64,000 nt of DNA from Pedobacter sp014947265 (GCF_014947265.1 NZ_JADCNK010000004.1:248001-312000), one strand, 5' to 3'; shown: positions 25,575 through 33,429, counted from the stretch's first letter. Numbers and translations are program-made. The notes: generated from the sequence alone by a model not told the origin.

Positions 25575-25969
25575 ATTTTTTCTTTAATCTCTGTATTTTC
25601 AGCTTCGTTTCGCTCTTCGTTAAAAGTAATCTGGTTAAAGAACGGGTCGTTTACGGTTACTGCCCAGGTTCCATGAAAAGTTTCCTCTAAGCCTGGTCTG
25701 TTATATTTGTAATTCTTTGCTGTTATTTCTTTATGGAATTCCTTTAAACCTACACAATCAATGTAAACATGTGCACCAGGGGCGCTATCTCCATGGTGTT
25801 CGCTTAAATGAAGTTCAAGACCGTTCAATGAAACCTGGATATAAACCGGGGAATTCTTTTCCAAGGGGTATTCCCAGTCTATTTTAAATCCAAGCCAGTT
25901 TACATAAAACTCGATTGCTTTATCGTAATCGAATATTCTTAAAATCGGTATGGTTTTATTGCATTTCAT
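25571..25969 (-). CDS. Glyoxalase/bleomycin-resistance (VOC) family protein
   Basis: A 132-residue VOC-fold protein with the pattern TIPILRIFDYDKAIEFYVNWLGFKIDW at the N terminus, LELHLSEHHGD mid-protein, and VNDPFFNQITFNE at the end, as in glyoxalase superfamily proteins annotated as bleomycin-binding. Only a single domain is present, so it would act as a dimer. The substrate is not predictable. Upstream partner of the DinB-like gene, overlapping it by 4 bp. Confidence 0.85.
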   Translation of the reverse strand: MKCNKTIPILRIFDYDKAIEFYVNWLGFKIDWEYPLEKNSPVYIQVSLNGLELHLSEHHGDSAPGAHVYIDCVGLKEFHKEITAKNYKYNRPGLEETFHGTWAVTVNDPFFNQITFNEERNEAENTEIKEKI

Positions 25970-26067
25970 ATTAAAATTGTTTTAACCGCAAAGGGCACTA
26001 AGGTTTTCGCAGTGATCATTAAGCATGATGCTTTTTACCTTCAACCTTTCTGCCCTCTGCCTTTATA

Positions 26068-26706
26068 CTACATCGTAAAAATTTTCTCTCCTTTTTCTAA
26101 AAATTCATTTTCTACCAATTCTTCACCAGGTTCGAAAGCTTCAAATTCCTTTAGTTTTTCGTGGAAACCGGCGCTATCTTTAATAATGGCCACTCTTGCA
26201 GATCTCACAAATTCAATTAATTCGTAAGGTTCTAAAGCTTTTACCAAAGCATCAGTTTCTTCTCGGTGACCAGTTACTGCAAAAACGGTATAATCTTTAC
26301 GGATTACTACTGCACTTGCACCGTATTGACGTAATAAACGCTCTACCGTTACTTTTTCTGCAATTTCATCTGTCGAAACCTTGTAAAGTGCCAGTTCTTG
26401 CCAAATAATTTCGTCGTTGGTATTAAAGTAAACTTTTAATACCTCGATCTGCTTTTCTATTTGGCGTGCCAGCTTTCTCACTACTTCGTAACCTTCCTGG
26501 ATAACGATATTGAAACGGTGTATTCCTTCAATTTCTGATGCGGAACTGTTTAAACTTTCGATATTGATTTTTCTTTTCGAGAAAATAATCGCAATCCTGT
26601 TTAATAAACCAATGCGGTTTTCGGCATAAACCGTAATGGTGTATTCCTGCTTTCCGTCTAAATCGGCTTTATCTATTTTATGTTCTATTGTATTTTCAGT
26701 ACTCAT
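26068..26706 (-). CDS. ilvN: Acetolactate synthase small (regulatory) subunit
   Basis: Regulatory subunit of acetohydroxyacid synthase, 212 residues. The N-terminal ACT domain (about 18-95: YTITVYAENRIGLLNRIAIIFSKRKINIESL) binds the feedback amino acid, classically valine. The C-terminal half (ERLLRQYGASAVVIRKDYTVFAVTG) is the ALS small-subunit C-terminal domain. Longer than the ~165 residues of IlvH, with an acidic tail (FEAFEPGEELVENEF). It follows ilvB in transcription order across a REP element. Confidence 0.94.
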   Translation of the reverse strand: MSTENTIEHKIDKADLDGKQEYTITVYAENRIGLLNRIAIIFSKRKINIESLNSSASEIEGIHRFNIVIQEGYEVVRKLARQIEKQIEVLKVYFNTNDEIIWQELALYKVSTDEIAEKVTVERLLRQYGASAVVIRKDYTVFAVTGHREETDALVKALEPYELIEFVRSARVAIIKDSAGFHEKLKEFEAFEPGEELVENEFLEKGEKIFTM

Positions 26707-26728
26707 GATAATTTCTTATTTACCTATT

Positions 26729-26807
26729 CGTCATTCGACCTTGTGGACAAATCTTTAAATGTTGTTAAAGATCTCTCCGTTTCGCTACGCTACAGTCGAG
26801 ATGACGA
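26729..26807. repeat. REP-like element between ilvB and ilvN
   Basis: CGTCATTCGACC at the left, AAAGATCTCTCCGTTTCGC in the middle, and GTCGAGATGACGA at the right; same family as 14827-14914. Confidence 0.6.
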
Positions 26808-26831
26808 TTACGCTAGCTTTTACCTTTATGC

Positions 26832-28583
26832 TTATTTCAATCTGATTTCGCTTACACTCATTCCTTGTGGAACCATTGGGAAAACGTTGTTTTCTCTACC
26901 AACCATTACTTCTAATAGGTAAGAACCTTCATGGTTGATCATGGTTTCTAATGCCTGTCTTAAGTTTGTACGTTCATCAACTTTGCTAGCTTCGATATAA
27001 TACGATTTTGCTAAAGCAACAAAGTCAGGGCTGGTGATATTAACAAAAGAATAACGTTTATCATGAAATAATTGTTGCCATTGGCGAACCATACCCAAAA
27101 AGCGGTTGTTCAGGATCAGGATTTTTACGGCTGCACCAAACTGCATAATGGTACCCAGTTCCTGAGGTGTCATCTGGAACCCCCCATCACCAATAATGGC
27201 AATAACAGTTTTGTCGGGAGCGCCATATTTAGCGCCAATTGCTGCTGGTAAACCAAATCCCATGGTACCTAAACCACCAGAAGTAATGTTGCTGCGGGTA
27301 TTGTTGAATTTAGCATAGCGGCAAGCTACCATTTGGTGCTGACCAACATCAGTAACAATTACAGCATCTCCACCACAGATTTCGTTGATGTTGCGCAATA
27401 CTTCACCCATGGTCATTTCATCACCAGTTGGATAAAGTTCTGGAGTAATGACCTGGTCTATTTCTTCCTGGTTATATTGTCTGAACTTAGCCAACCAGTC
27501 TTCGTGTTTATTTTCGTTAACCAAATTGGTTAATAGGGGTAACGTTTCTTTACAATCGCCCCAAACCCCAACTTCAGCTTTAACATTTTTATCAATCTCA
27601 GCAGGGTCGATATCTAAATGGACAACTTTAGCTTGTTTGGCATATTTATCTAAACGACCAGTCACGCGGTCGTCGAAACGCATACCAATGGCAATTAGCA
27701 CATCACATTCGTTCGTTAACACATTTGGTCCGTAATTGCCATGCATGCCCAACATACCTACGTTTAGTGGGTGTGAAGTTGGAATAGCGCCTTCGCCCAT
27801 GATCGTCCATGCAGCAGGAATTCCTGATTTATTGATAAAAGCCTTGAATTCTTCTTCAGCTTTACCCAAAATAACACCTTGTCCAAAAAGGATGAAAGGT
27901 TTTTTTGCTGAGTTAATTAATTCGGCTGCTTGTTCGATATATTCAACCCTAACTTTTGGTTTCGGGCGATAACTGCGGATGTGGTTGCATTTTACATATT
28001 CAGGAAATTCCTCCAATTGTAACTGAGCATTTTTGGTAATGTCGATTAAAACTGGTCCGGGTCTGCCGCTTTTAGCAATGTAAAAAGCTTTAGCCAATAC
28101 TTCCTGAATTTCTTTGGCATCGGTAACCTGATAGTTCCATTTGGTAACCGGAGTGGTAATATTGATCACATCGGTTTCCTGGAAAGCGTCTGTTCCCAAT
28201 AAGTGAGCGAAAACTTGTCCCGTAATACAAACCAATGGTGTACTGTCAATTTGAGCATCAGCCAAGCCTGTAACCAAATTGGTTGCACCCGGTCCGCTGG
28301 TTGCGAAACAAACACCAACTCTGCCGCTTGCTCTGGCGAAACCTTGAGCCGCATGGATACCGCCTTGCTCATGGCGGACTAAAATATGTTCTAATTTATC
28401 GGCATAATCATAAAGAGCATCATAAATAGGCATGATAGCTCCTCCCGGATAACCGAAAATGGTGGTTACACCTTCTTCAATTAATCCATTCAACAAAACC
28501 TGCGAACCTGTTCCTTTGAATAAGGTTTTTGAGCTTTCTGCTTTCGCCTCGGTTTGTTGTATTGTATCTTGTGCAGTTTCCAT
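26832..28583 (-). CDS. ilvB: Acetolactate synthase large subunit
   Basis: Thiamine-diphosphate enzyme that makes acetolactate or acetohydroxybutyrate from pyruvate. 583 residues. The catalytic Glu is in VRHEQGG near residue 73. The FAD/ThDP domains are in order, and the ThDP-binding GDGGFQMTPQELGTIMQFG stretch ends in NN near residue 500. A short N-terminal extension of about 20 polar residues precedes the catalytic core. It starts 21 bp after the ORF6N stop. Confidence 0.97.
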   Translation of the reverse strand: METAQDTIQQTEAKAESSKTLFKGTGSQVLLNGLIEEGVTTIFGYPGGAIMPIYDALYDYADKLEHILVRHEQGGIHAAQGFARASGRVGVCFATSGPGATNLVTGLADAQIDSTPLVCITGQVFAHLLGTDAFQETDVINITTPVTKWNYQVTDAKEIQEVLAKAFYIAKSGRPGPVLIDITKNAQLQLEEFPEYVKCNHIRSYRPKPKVRVEYIEQAAELINSAKKPFILFGQGVILGKAEEEFKAFINKSGIPAAWTIMGEGAIPTSHPLNVGMLGMHGNYGPNVLTNECDVLIAIGMRFDDRVTGRLDKYAKQAKVVHLDIDPAEIDKNVKAEVGVWGDCKETLPLLTNLVNENKHEDWLAKFRQYNQEEIDQVITPELYPTGDEMTMGEVLRNINEICGGDAVIVTDVGQHQMVACRYAKFNNTRSNITSGGLGTMGFGLPAAIGAKYGAPDKTVIAIIGDGGFQMTPQELGTIMQFGAAVKILILNNRFLGMVRQWQQLFHDKRYSFVNITSPDFVALAKSYYIEASKVDERTNLRQALETMINHEGSYLLEVMVGRENNVFPMVPQGMSVSEIRLK

Positions 28584-28604
28584 AATTATGTTTTTGCGGT
28601 TCTG

Positions 28605-29195
28605 TTATTCTTTAATTTTAAACCCAATTCTTTGTCTGTCGTTCCATTTTAATTGAGCAATTTTCTCGTCTATTAAATTTTCCATGGCATCATAAAGCTC
28701 GTTAAGCTGAACATCATGTTCGCCAATCCGTTCTTTAATTTCTGTTAGCTGTTCGTTAATGTTGCTCTGCTTCAGCAAAATTTTCCGAACATCAACAAAG
28801 GCTCTCATAATGGCAATGTTCATGTTAATGGCTTTGTCGCTATTTACAACGCCGCTTAACATAGCCACACCCTGCTCGGTAAAAGCATATGGCAGCTTTC
28901 TGGTGCCGCCCCAACTTGAAGTCACAAATTGTGACTTCAAGTTGGGCTGATCTTTTATCACAATTTGTGATGAAGCACCCTCATTAATCGCTTCTCTTTG
29001 AAATCTTATCTCTTCAAACTCTGCAGAAGTTAACTGAAACATAAAGTCTTCAGGAAAACGCTTTATATTTCGTTTTACTGCTTGGTTTAATACTCTAGTT
29101 TCGACTTCGTAAAGTGATGCCAAATCAAAATCGAGCATTACTCTTTCTCCCCGGATCTCATAAATCCTATTCTGAATACTTTTAATTATTTGCAT
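28605..29195 (-). CDS. ORF6N-domain protein
   Basis: A 196-residue protein whose N-terminal ~90 residues match the ORF6N domain (IYEIRGERVMLDFDLASLYEVETRVLNQAVKRN, then RFPEDFMFQLT), a probable DNA-binding module known from phages and bacterial genomes. LPYAFTEQGVAMLSGVV follows, and the C-terminal part is a coiled coil (NEQLTEIKERIGEHDVQLNELYDAMENLI). It lies between ilvD and ilvB, same strand. Its middle (about residues 75-100) is encoded by a large DNA palindrome, see 28909-28971. No integrase or phage gene is nearby. Confidence 0.87.
   Translation of the reverse strand: MQIIKSIQNRIYEIRGERVMLDFDLASLYEVETRVLNQAVKRNIKRFPEDFMFQLTSAEFEEIRFQREAINEGASSQIVIKDQPNLKSQFVTSSWGGTRKLPYAFTEQGVAMLSGVVNSDKAINMNIAIMRAFVDVRKILLKQSNINEQLTEIKERIGEHDVQLNELYDAMENLIDEKIAQLKWNDRQRIGFKIKE
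28909..28947. repeat. 39-bp palindrome inside the ORF6N coding sequence
   Basis: 19-bp arms (starting GCCCAACTTGAAGTCACAA) are perfect complements around a single central base. A smaller palindrome sharing its TCACAA-n-TTGTGA core lies at 28957-28971. The coding frame runs through both. Confidence 0.85.
28957..28971. repeat. 15-bp palindrome, second TCACAA-n-TTGTGA copy
   Basis: ATCACAATTTGTGAT, symmetric about its middle base; core identical to the centre of the 39-bp palindrome except for that base. The centres are 36 bp apart. Confidence 0.75.
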
Positions 29196-29241
29196 AATCT
29201 GTTTTTTTAGTAATCAACTAATCCAGGGATGATTTTTGATT

Positions 29242-30924
29242 TTAATATTCGTCAGTTACGCAACCACTTGCTGCGTCTGAAACTGTTTTAGCATATTTAT
29301 ATAAAACACCTTTTGTTACTTTTAATGCTGGCTGAACGTAGTTTTTTCTCCGCTCAGCAATCACTTCTTCGCTCACCTGTAAACTGATGATGTTATTTAC
29401 GGCATCAATCAAAATCCTGTCTTCATCTTCAACCAAGCCGATTAAACCACCTCTGTAAGATTCAGGTGTAATGTGACCAACCACAAAACCGTGTGTACCA
29501 CCAGAGAAGCGACCATCGGTAATTAGAGCAACCGATTTACCTAAACCTGCACCAATAATAGCTGAAGTTGGTTTTAACATCTCTGGCATACCAGGTGCAC
29601 CTACCGGACCTGAGTTCTTAATTACGATAACATCGCCAGGTTGAACACGGCCGCTAGAAATACCCGCGATCAAATCATGCTCGCCATCAAATACACGTGC
29701 AGGGCCTTCAAATTTTTCGCCTTCTTTTCCACTGATCTTGGCTACTGAACCCTTTTCGGCAAGGTTTCCGTAAAGAATCTGTAAGTGACCAGTTGCTTTT
29801 ATAGGTTCGCTTAATTTTTGAACAATTTTCTGATCGTAATCCATAATCGATTTCACATCAGCTAAATTCTCAGCCATCGTTTTCCCGGTTACAGTTAAGC
29901 AATCACCATGCAACAAGCCTTCATTTAATAAATATTTTAGTACAGCAGGGATACCACCATATTGGTGTAAATCCTGCATTAAATATTTTCCACTAGGTTT
30001 AAAATCGGCAAGTACCGGAGTTACATCACTCATTTTCTGGAAATCATCCTGCGTAATTTCTATGCCAATGGCTTTACCCATAGCGATAAAGTGCAAAACA
30101 GCATTGGTACTACCACCTAATATAATGATGGAACGGATTGCATTTTCGAATGCTTTTCGCGTCATGATATCTGATGGTTTAATATCTTTCTCCAGTAAAA
30201 TCTTAATGTATTTACCGGCATCTAAACATTCTTGTTTTTTCTCCGGGCTTATGGCTGGATTTGAAGATGAATAAGGTAAACTCATACCCAAGGCCTCAAT
30301 TGCTGATGCCATGGTATTTGCGGTATACATACCACCACATGCCCCGGCACCAGGACAAGTGTGTTTAATAATGCCCTGATAATCTTCTTCTGAAAGGTTA
30401 CCACAGATTTTTTGGCCTAATGCCTCGAATGCCGAAACAATATTCAATTCTTCTCCTTTATAATGGCCTGGAGCAATTGTACCACCATAAACCATAATCG
30501 AAGGACGGTCTAAACGTGCCATGGCCATGATGGCGCCTGGCATATTTTTATCACAGCCAGGGATGGAGATAATGCCATCATAATATTGTCCGCCGCAAAT
30601 GGTTTCGATACTATCAGCAATTACGTCACGGCTAACCAATGAGTAACGCATACCGTCTGTACCGTTACTCATCCCATCACTTACCCCAATGGTGTTAAAA
30701 ACCAAGCCGACTAAATCATTTTTCCAGACCCCAACTTTGACGTCTTTTGCAAGGTCGTTTAAGTGCATGTTGCAGGTGTTACCATCGTAGCCCATACTTG
30801 CAATGCCGACCTGTGCTTTAGCCATATCAGCATCGGTTAAACCGATTCCGTAAAGCATAGCCTGTGCGGCCGGTTGTGTTGGATCTTGTGTAAATGTTTT
30901 ACTGTACTTGTTTAATTCGCTCAT
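29242..30924 (-). CDS. ilvD: Dihydroxy-acid dehydratase
   Basis: Iron-sulfur dehydratase for the valine/isoleucine precursors, 560 residues, normal length. Cluster Cys motifs: GNTCNMHL near residue 50, IPGCDKNMPG near 123, and CPGAGACGGMYTANTMA near 195. The C-terminal GRFSGGTHGFVVGHI signature is present. It is preceded by a terminator and a leader frame (31023-31100) that suggest its own attenuation control, although ilvE and the methyltransferase lie upstream on the same strand. Confidence 0.97.
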   Translation of the reverse strand: MSELNKYSKTFTQDPTQPAAQAMLYGIGLTDADMAKAQVGIASMGYDGNTCNMHLNDLAKDVKVGVWKNDLVGLVFNTIGVSDGMSNGTDGMRYSLVSRDVIADSIETICGGQYYDGIISIPGCDKNMPGAIMAMARLDRPSIMVYGGTIAPGHYKGEELNIVSAFEALGQKICGNLSEEDYQGIIKHTCPGAGACGGMYTANTMASAIEALGMSLPYSSSNPAISPEKKQECLDAGKYIKILLEKDIKPSDIMTRKAFENAIRSIIILGGSTNAVLHFIAMGKAIGIEITQDDFQKMSDVTPVLADFKPSGKYLMQDLHQYGGIPAVLKYLLNEGLLHGDCLTVTGKTMAENLADVKSIMDYDQKIVQKLSEPIKATGHLQILYGNLAEKGSVAKISGKEGEKFEGPARVFDGEHDLIAGISSGRVQPGDVIVIKNSGPVGAPGMPEMLKPTSAIIGAGLGKSVALITDGRFSGGTHGFVVGHITPESYRGGLIGLVEDEDRILIDAVNNIISLQVSEEVIAERRKNYVQPALKVTKGVLYKYAKTVSDAASGCVTDEY

Positions 30925-30971
30925 TGTTTAAAATGTATATTCTGGTTCTGTTAGTTGTAATATTTTGAGGC

Positions 30972-31003
30972 AAAAAAAAACCGCCTCTTTTAGGAGGCGG
31001 TTT
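30972..31003 (-). terminator. Attenuator terminator in the ilvD leader
   Basis: On the minus strand AAACCGCCTC (31003-30994) pairs with GAGGCGGTTT (30987-30978), a 10-bp stem with loop CTAAAA, followed by a T-run to 30972. Its 5' arm CCGCCTC can pair instead with GAGGTGG (31045-31039) in the leader frame. It ends 47 bp before the ilvD ATG. Confidence 0.85.
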
Positions 31004-31022
31004 CGATAGAGTATATTTTGTA

Positions 31023-31100
31023 TTATACGCAACGATTTCCACCTCTCTTTTGAGAAATGACAATAATTAGGTTGCTAATAATGTTTGTGCTTAAATTCAT
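31023..31100 (-). CDS. Ile/Leu/Val-rich leader peptide of ilvD
   Basis: A 25-residue frame, ATG at 31100 and TAA at 31023. Residues 7-15 read IISNLIIVI, seven of nine being branched-chain. The next codons (KRGG) contain GAGGTGG, complementary to the 5' arm of the terminator. The stop lies 19 bp before that arm. This is the classical leader-peptide design: stalling at Ile/Leu/Val codons leaves GAGGTGG free to pair and prevent termination. A start this close to the promoter candidate suggests a leaderless or very short 5' end. Confidence 0.72.
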   Translation of the reverse strand: MNLSTNIISNLIIVISQKRGGNRCV

Positions 31101-31106
31101 GAATCA

Positions 31107-31135
31107 CAAACATACTAACTTATTATAAATGCAAA
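31107..31135 (-). promoter_or_regulatory. Candidate promoter for the ilvD leader
   Basis: TTTG at 31135-31132 and TATGTTTG at 31114-31107 (exact TAnnTTTG), 17 bp apart on the minus strand. The expected start is about 31101, next to the leader ATG at 31100. Confidence 0.5.
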
Positions 31136-31156
31136 GAACTATTTTAATGTATTTCT

Positions 31157-31735
31157 CTATTTTTTTACTCCGATTACAATTCCTGTAGCCCAAACCTGCT
31201 TGGTTAAATGCAAATCATCACGCGATTCTAAATCTTTAACCAATTTAATCGCTTTATCCTGATGACCTTCAGGCCAATTAGCTTGAGGCAGCATATCATC
31301 AATGATGTAAAGTCCGCCGGTGTTGAGCATGGATAGTGCCTCGTCCAAAAGCAAATATTTTCCATGCCAGGTATCGGCAAATATGTAATCGAATTTTTTG
31401 TCTTTATTCTTTTCAATCCACTCCGCACCATCGGTATCAACTAAGGTTAAACGATCGTCACTACCAAGAAATTTGTTGGCAATGGCTAAAAATTTAGCAT
31501 CGTTATCTATCGAAGTAAGTGTACTTTCCTGATCTAAACCCTCTAAAATCCACGAGGTAGATAAACCTGTTCCGGTTCCAAGCTCCAGAAATTTACCTGA
31601 AGGTTTGGTTGCAGCAAGGGTTTTAAGCAAAGAGCAGGTTAACACGTCCGATGCCATATCAAAACCCGAAGCCTTGGTAGCTGTATTTATTTGCTGGTAA
31701 GCTTTTGGATAATTTTGATTGATTTCTTCAGTCAT
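31157..31735 (-). CDS. O-methyltransferase-like SAM-dependent enzyme
   Basis: A 192-residue class I methyltransferase. SAM motif I is LELGTGTGLST near residues 50-60; the acidic end of strand 2 is TSIDNDAKFL; FDYIFADTWHGKYLLLDEALSML and GGLYIIDDM match the O-methyltransferase_3 / DUF1442-like group. The acceptor cannot be predicted. It lies between ilvE and ilvD on the same strand and is likely cotranscribed with ilvE. Confidence 0.82.
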   Translation of the reverse strand: MTEEINQNYPKAYQQINTATKASGFDMASDVLTCSLLKTLAATKPSGKFLELGTGTGLSTSWILEGLDQESTLTSIDNDAKFLAIANKFLGSDDRLTLVDTDGAEWIEKNKDKKFDYIFADTWHGKYLLLDEALSMLNTGGLYIIDDMLPQANWPEGHQDKAIKLVKDLESRDDLHLTKQVWATGIVIGVKK

Positions 31736-31854
31736 CTGTTTTTAATTGCTCGTTGTTATTTCAATTTCTTTTGGCTCATAGTTAATGGTCTTTTGGTTAA
31801 TAGCATGTATGCTAATCTGCTATGATCCATTTTACTATAAACTATCAACCCATT

Positions 31855-32745
31855 TTAAATGATCACTTCGTAATTCACTTTTTCAAGCACCAGGTTTTTA
31901 TAGGCACGTTGTATGGTATAACCAATAGATTCCCGCCATAGTGGGCGATAAACAATACCATCGATGGAGGCAATGCCGGCTATCTCGGTGGCTGTTCCGC
32001 ATAAGAAAGCGCCATCGGCATTTTTAAGGTCTTCTATGGTTAGTTTTTTCTCAGTACATTCTATATCCAAAACATTACAAAGTTCCTTTACAGTTGCACG
32101 TGTAATGCCTGGTAAAATGTTCCCTACAGATGGGGTATATAATTTTCCATCTTTTTCCAGAAAGATATTTGCTCCAGATGCTTCGGCAACAAAGCCATGC
32201 ATATCTAAAAGTAAAGCTTCGTCGTAACCTTTAATGTTTGCTGCTGTAGTTGCTAAAATAGAATTGACATAGTTTCCACTCAATTTCGCTTCCATTGGAG
32301 TCGATTTTGGGTTTGGCCTCTCGTAATCAGAAATAGTTAAATTTAACAATTTGTTGCCCGAGTAAGCATCCCATTCCCATGCACATATTAAGATCGAGAC
32401 TCCGCTTGGCTCGTTTAATTTCATGTTCGGGTGGCAAAATACCAAGGGGCGGATATAAGCATCTTTCAGTTTGTTCAACTGAAGTAGTTTATAGGTTGCA
32501 GCAATTAATTCTTGTTTATCCCATGGGAAAGGAATGTTTGCCAACTGGCAAGAACGCTCTAGGCGGTCGAAATGGGCAGCAGCTTTGAAAATGCGGTTAC
32601 CATTATGTGTTTTATAGGCTCTAATACCCTCGAAAGCAGCATAGCCGTAGTGTAGCGACTGTCCGTAAAGATCAGTACTGCTGTTTACAGCCTTTTCAAA
32701 CTGTCCGTCAAGGTAAATAATCGTATTAGAATTATAGTATTTCAT
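31855..32745 (-). CDS. ilvE: Branched-chain amino acid aminotransferase
   Basis: Class IV PLP aminotransferase for the last step of valine, leucine and isoleucine synthesis. 296 residues, normal length. YGYAAFEGIRAYKT near 33-46 and the PLP lysine in EAKLSGNYVNSILATTAA are family features, and EASGANIFLEKDGKLYTPSVGNILPGITR is the class IV signature. First gene of the minus-strand cluster. A strong terminator and an Ile/Leu/Val-rich leader frame precede it, so its expression is probably attenuated by charged branched-chain tRNA. Confidence 0.96.
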   Translation of the reverse strand: MKYYNSNTIIYLDGQFEKAVNSSTDLYGQSLHYGYAAFEGIRAYKTHNGNRIFKAAAHFDRLERSCQLANIPFPWDKQELIAATYKLLQLNKLKDAYIRPLVFCHPNMKLNEPSGVSILICAWEWDAYSGNKLLNLTISDYERPNPKSTPMEAKLSGNYVNSILATTAANIKGYDEALLLDMHGFVAEASGANIFLEKDGKLYTPSVGNILPGITRATVKELCNVLDIECTEKKLTIEDLKNADGAFLCGTATEIAGIASIDGIVYRPLWRESIGYTIQRAYKNLVLEKVNYEVII

Positions 32746-32812
32746 CTGTTTATTCTTATTGTTCTTTTAACCTATTTGCATGAATGGGTCATAATACTGT
32801 CTTTGGTTATTT

Positions 32813-32845
32813 AAAAAAAGCGTCCCGTTTGTATCGGGACGCTTT
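32813..32845 (-). terminator. Attenuator terminator in the ilvE leader
   Basis: On the minus strand AAAGCGTCCCG (32845-32835) pairs perfectly with CGGGACGCTTT (32829-32819 region read on that strand), an 11-bp stem with a 7-nt loop, followed by seven T residues. It lies 68 bp before the ilvE ATG, so it would stop transcription before the gene. Confidence 0.88.
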
Positions 32846-32872
32846 AGATATATTTAGTTTTTTAAAATCTAT

Positions 32873-33007
32873 TTAAAAGCTGCCCATTTTCTTACTCCAT
32901 AAAATGTTTAGGAGTAGGAGGTTAAGTAAAATGACAGGTAACAGGACTACATTGCCAGCTGCTTTTGCAGTAGTATAAGTAGGAAATATGTTTCTCTGAA
33001 TGGTCAT
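32873..33007 (-). CDS. Ile/Leu/Val-rich leader peptide of ilvE
   Basis: A 44-residue frame from ATG 33007 to TAA 32873. Residues 20-36 read VVLLPVILLNLLLLNIL, fourteen of seventeen branched-chain. The last codons (ATGGGCAGCTTT, 32887-32876) contain GGG and GCTTT, which can pair with CCC and AAAGC of the terminator 5' arm, with a 2-nt internal mismatch. A longer frame exists upstream to 33061 without ATG before MTIQ; the ATG at 33007 is preferred. Not a functional enzyme: no domain, only a hydrophobic core. A small membrane protein is the alternative reading. Confidence 0.75.
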   Translation of the reverse strand: MTIQRNIFPTYTTAKAAGNVVLLPVILLNLLLLNILWSKKMGSF

Positions 33008-33030
33008 TATTATCTTATTGTTTATGAAAA

Positions 33031-33061
33031 CCAATTTAGTTTTTGGTTCATTAATATGCAA
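33031..33061 (-). promoter_or_regulatory. Candidate promoter for the ilvE leader
   Basis: TTG at 33061-33059, a 20-bp spacer, then TAAATTGG at 33038-33031, one mismatch from TAnnTTTG. The expected start near 33024 lies 17 bp before the leader ATG. Confidence 0.5.
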
Positions 33062-33083
33062 GAGAAATCAGAAAAAAGTTAAA

Positions 33084-33131
33084 TAAGAATATTATTCTTG
33101 TATTTGTGTTATAATCAGAATAATATTCTTA
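33084..33131. promoter_or_regulatory. Pair of AGAATAnTATTCT dyads, candidate regulator site
   Basis: AGAATATTATTCT (33086-33098) and AGAATAATATTCT (33117-33129) are each symmetric around one base. Their centres are 31 bp apart, about three helical turns, and together they form a 15-bp inverted repeat. They lie about 68 and 99 bp upstream of the predicted ilvE-leader start. Confidence 0.55.
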
Positions 33132-33429
33132 ACTGGAGTTAAATTAGTTATTTAATGCCGATAGCTGTAGACCAGATATCAAAACGGTATATGGTCTTTT
33201 TGTTATGCTTGCATTATAAATTTTCTATTTTTCTGCCTAAAATGCCTAAACACGCACTAAAAATTGAAAATTTACATGGTGTTTTTGGTGATGAAATGTA
33301 AAGAAAAATTAGTGTTTGAATATAGACCCTGAAATAAATTCAAGGTGACGGATCGATTTTAAAAAATCTCTAAATATTTTTTAAAGTTTAATTCTGGTTA
33401 TGATTGTTTTGAAATACTAAGTTAAATAA
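33132..33429. other. Gene-free spacer between ilvE leader and atpC terminator
   Basis: About 300 bp of AT-rich sequence. I see no credible reading frame, no further dyad of the type at 33084 and no tRNA-like fold. It probably only holds the distal upstream region of the ilvE promoter. Confidence 0.5.

Noticed and set aside
32873..33061. 62-residue small membrane protein upstream of ilvE
   Set aside because: No ATG before residue 19; the Ile/Leu/Val run, position and adjacent terminator fit a leader peptide from ATG 33007 better, though a small membrane protein is not fully excluded.
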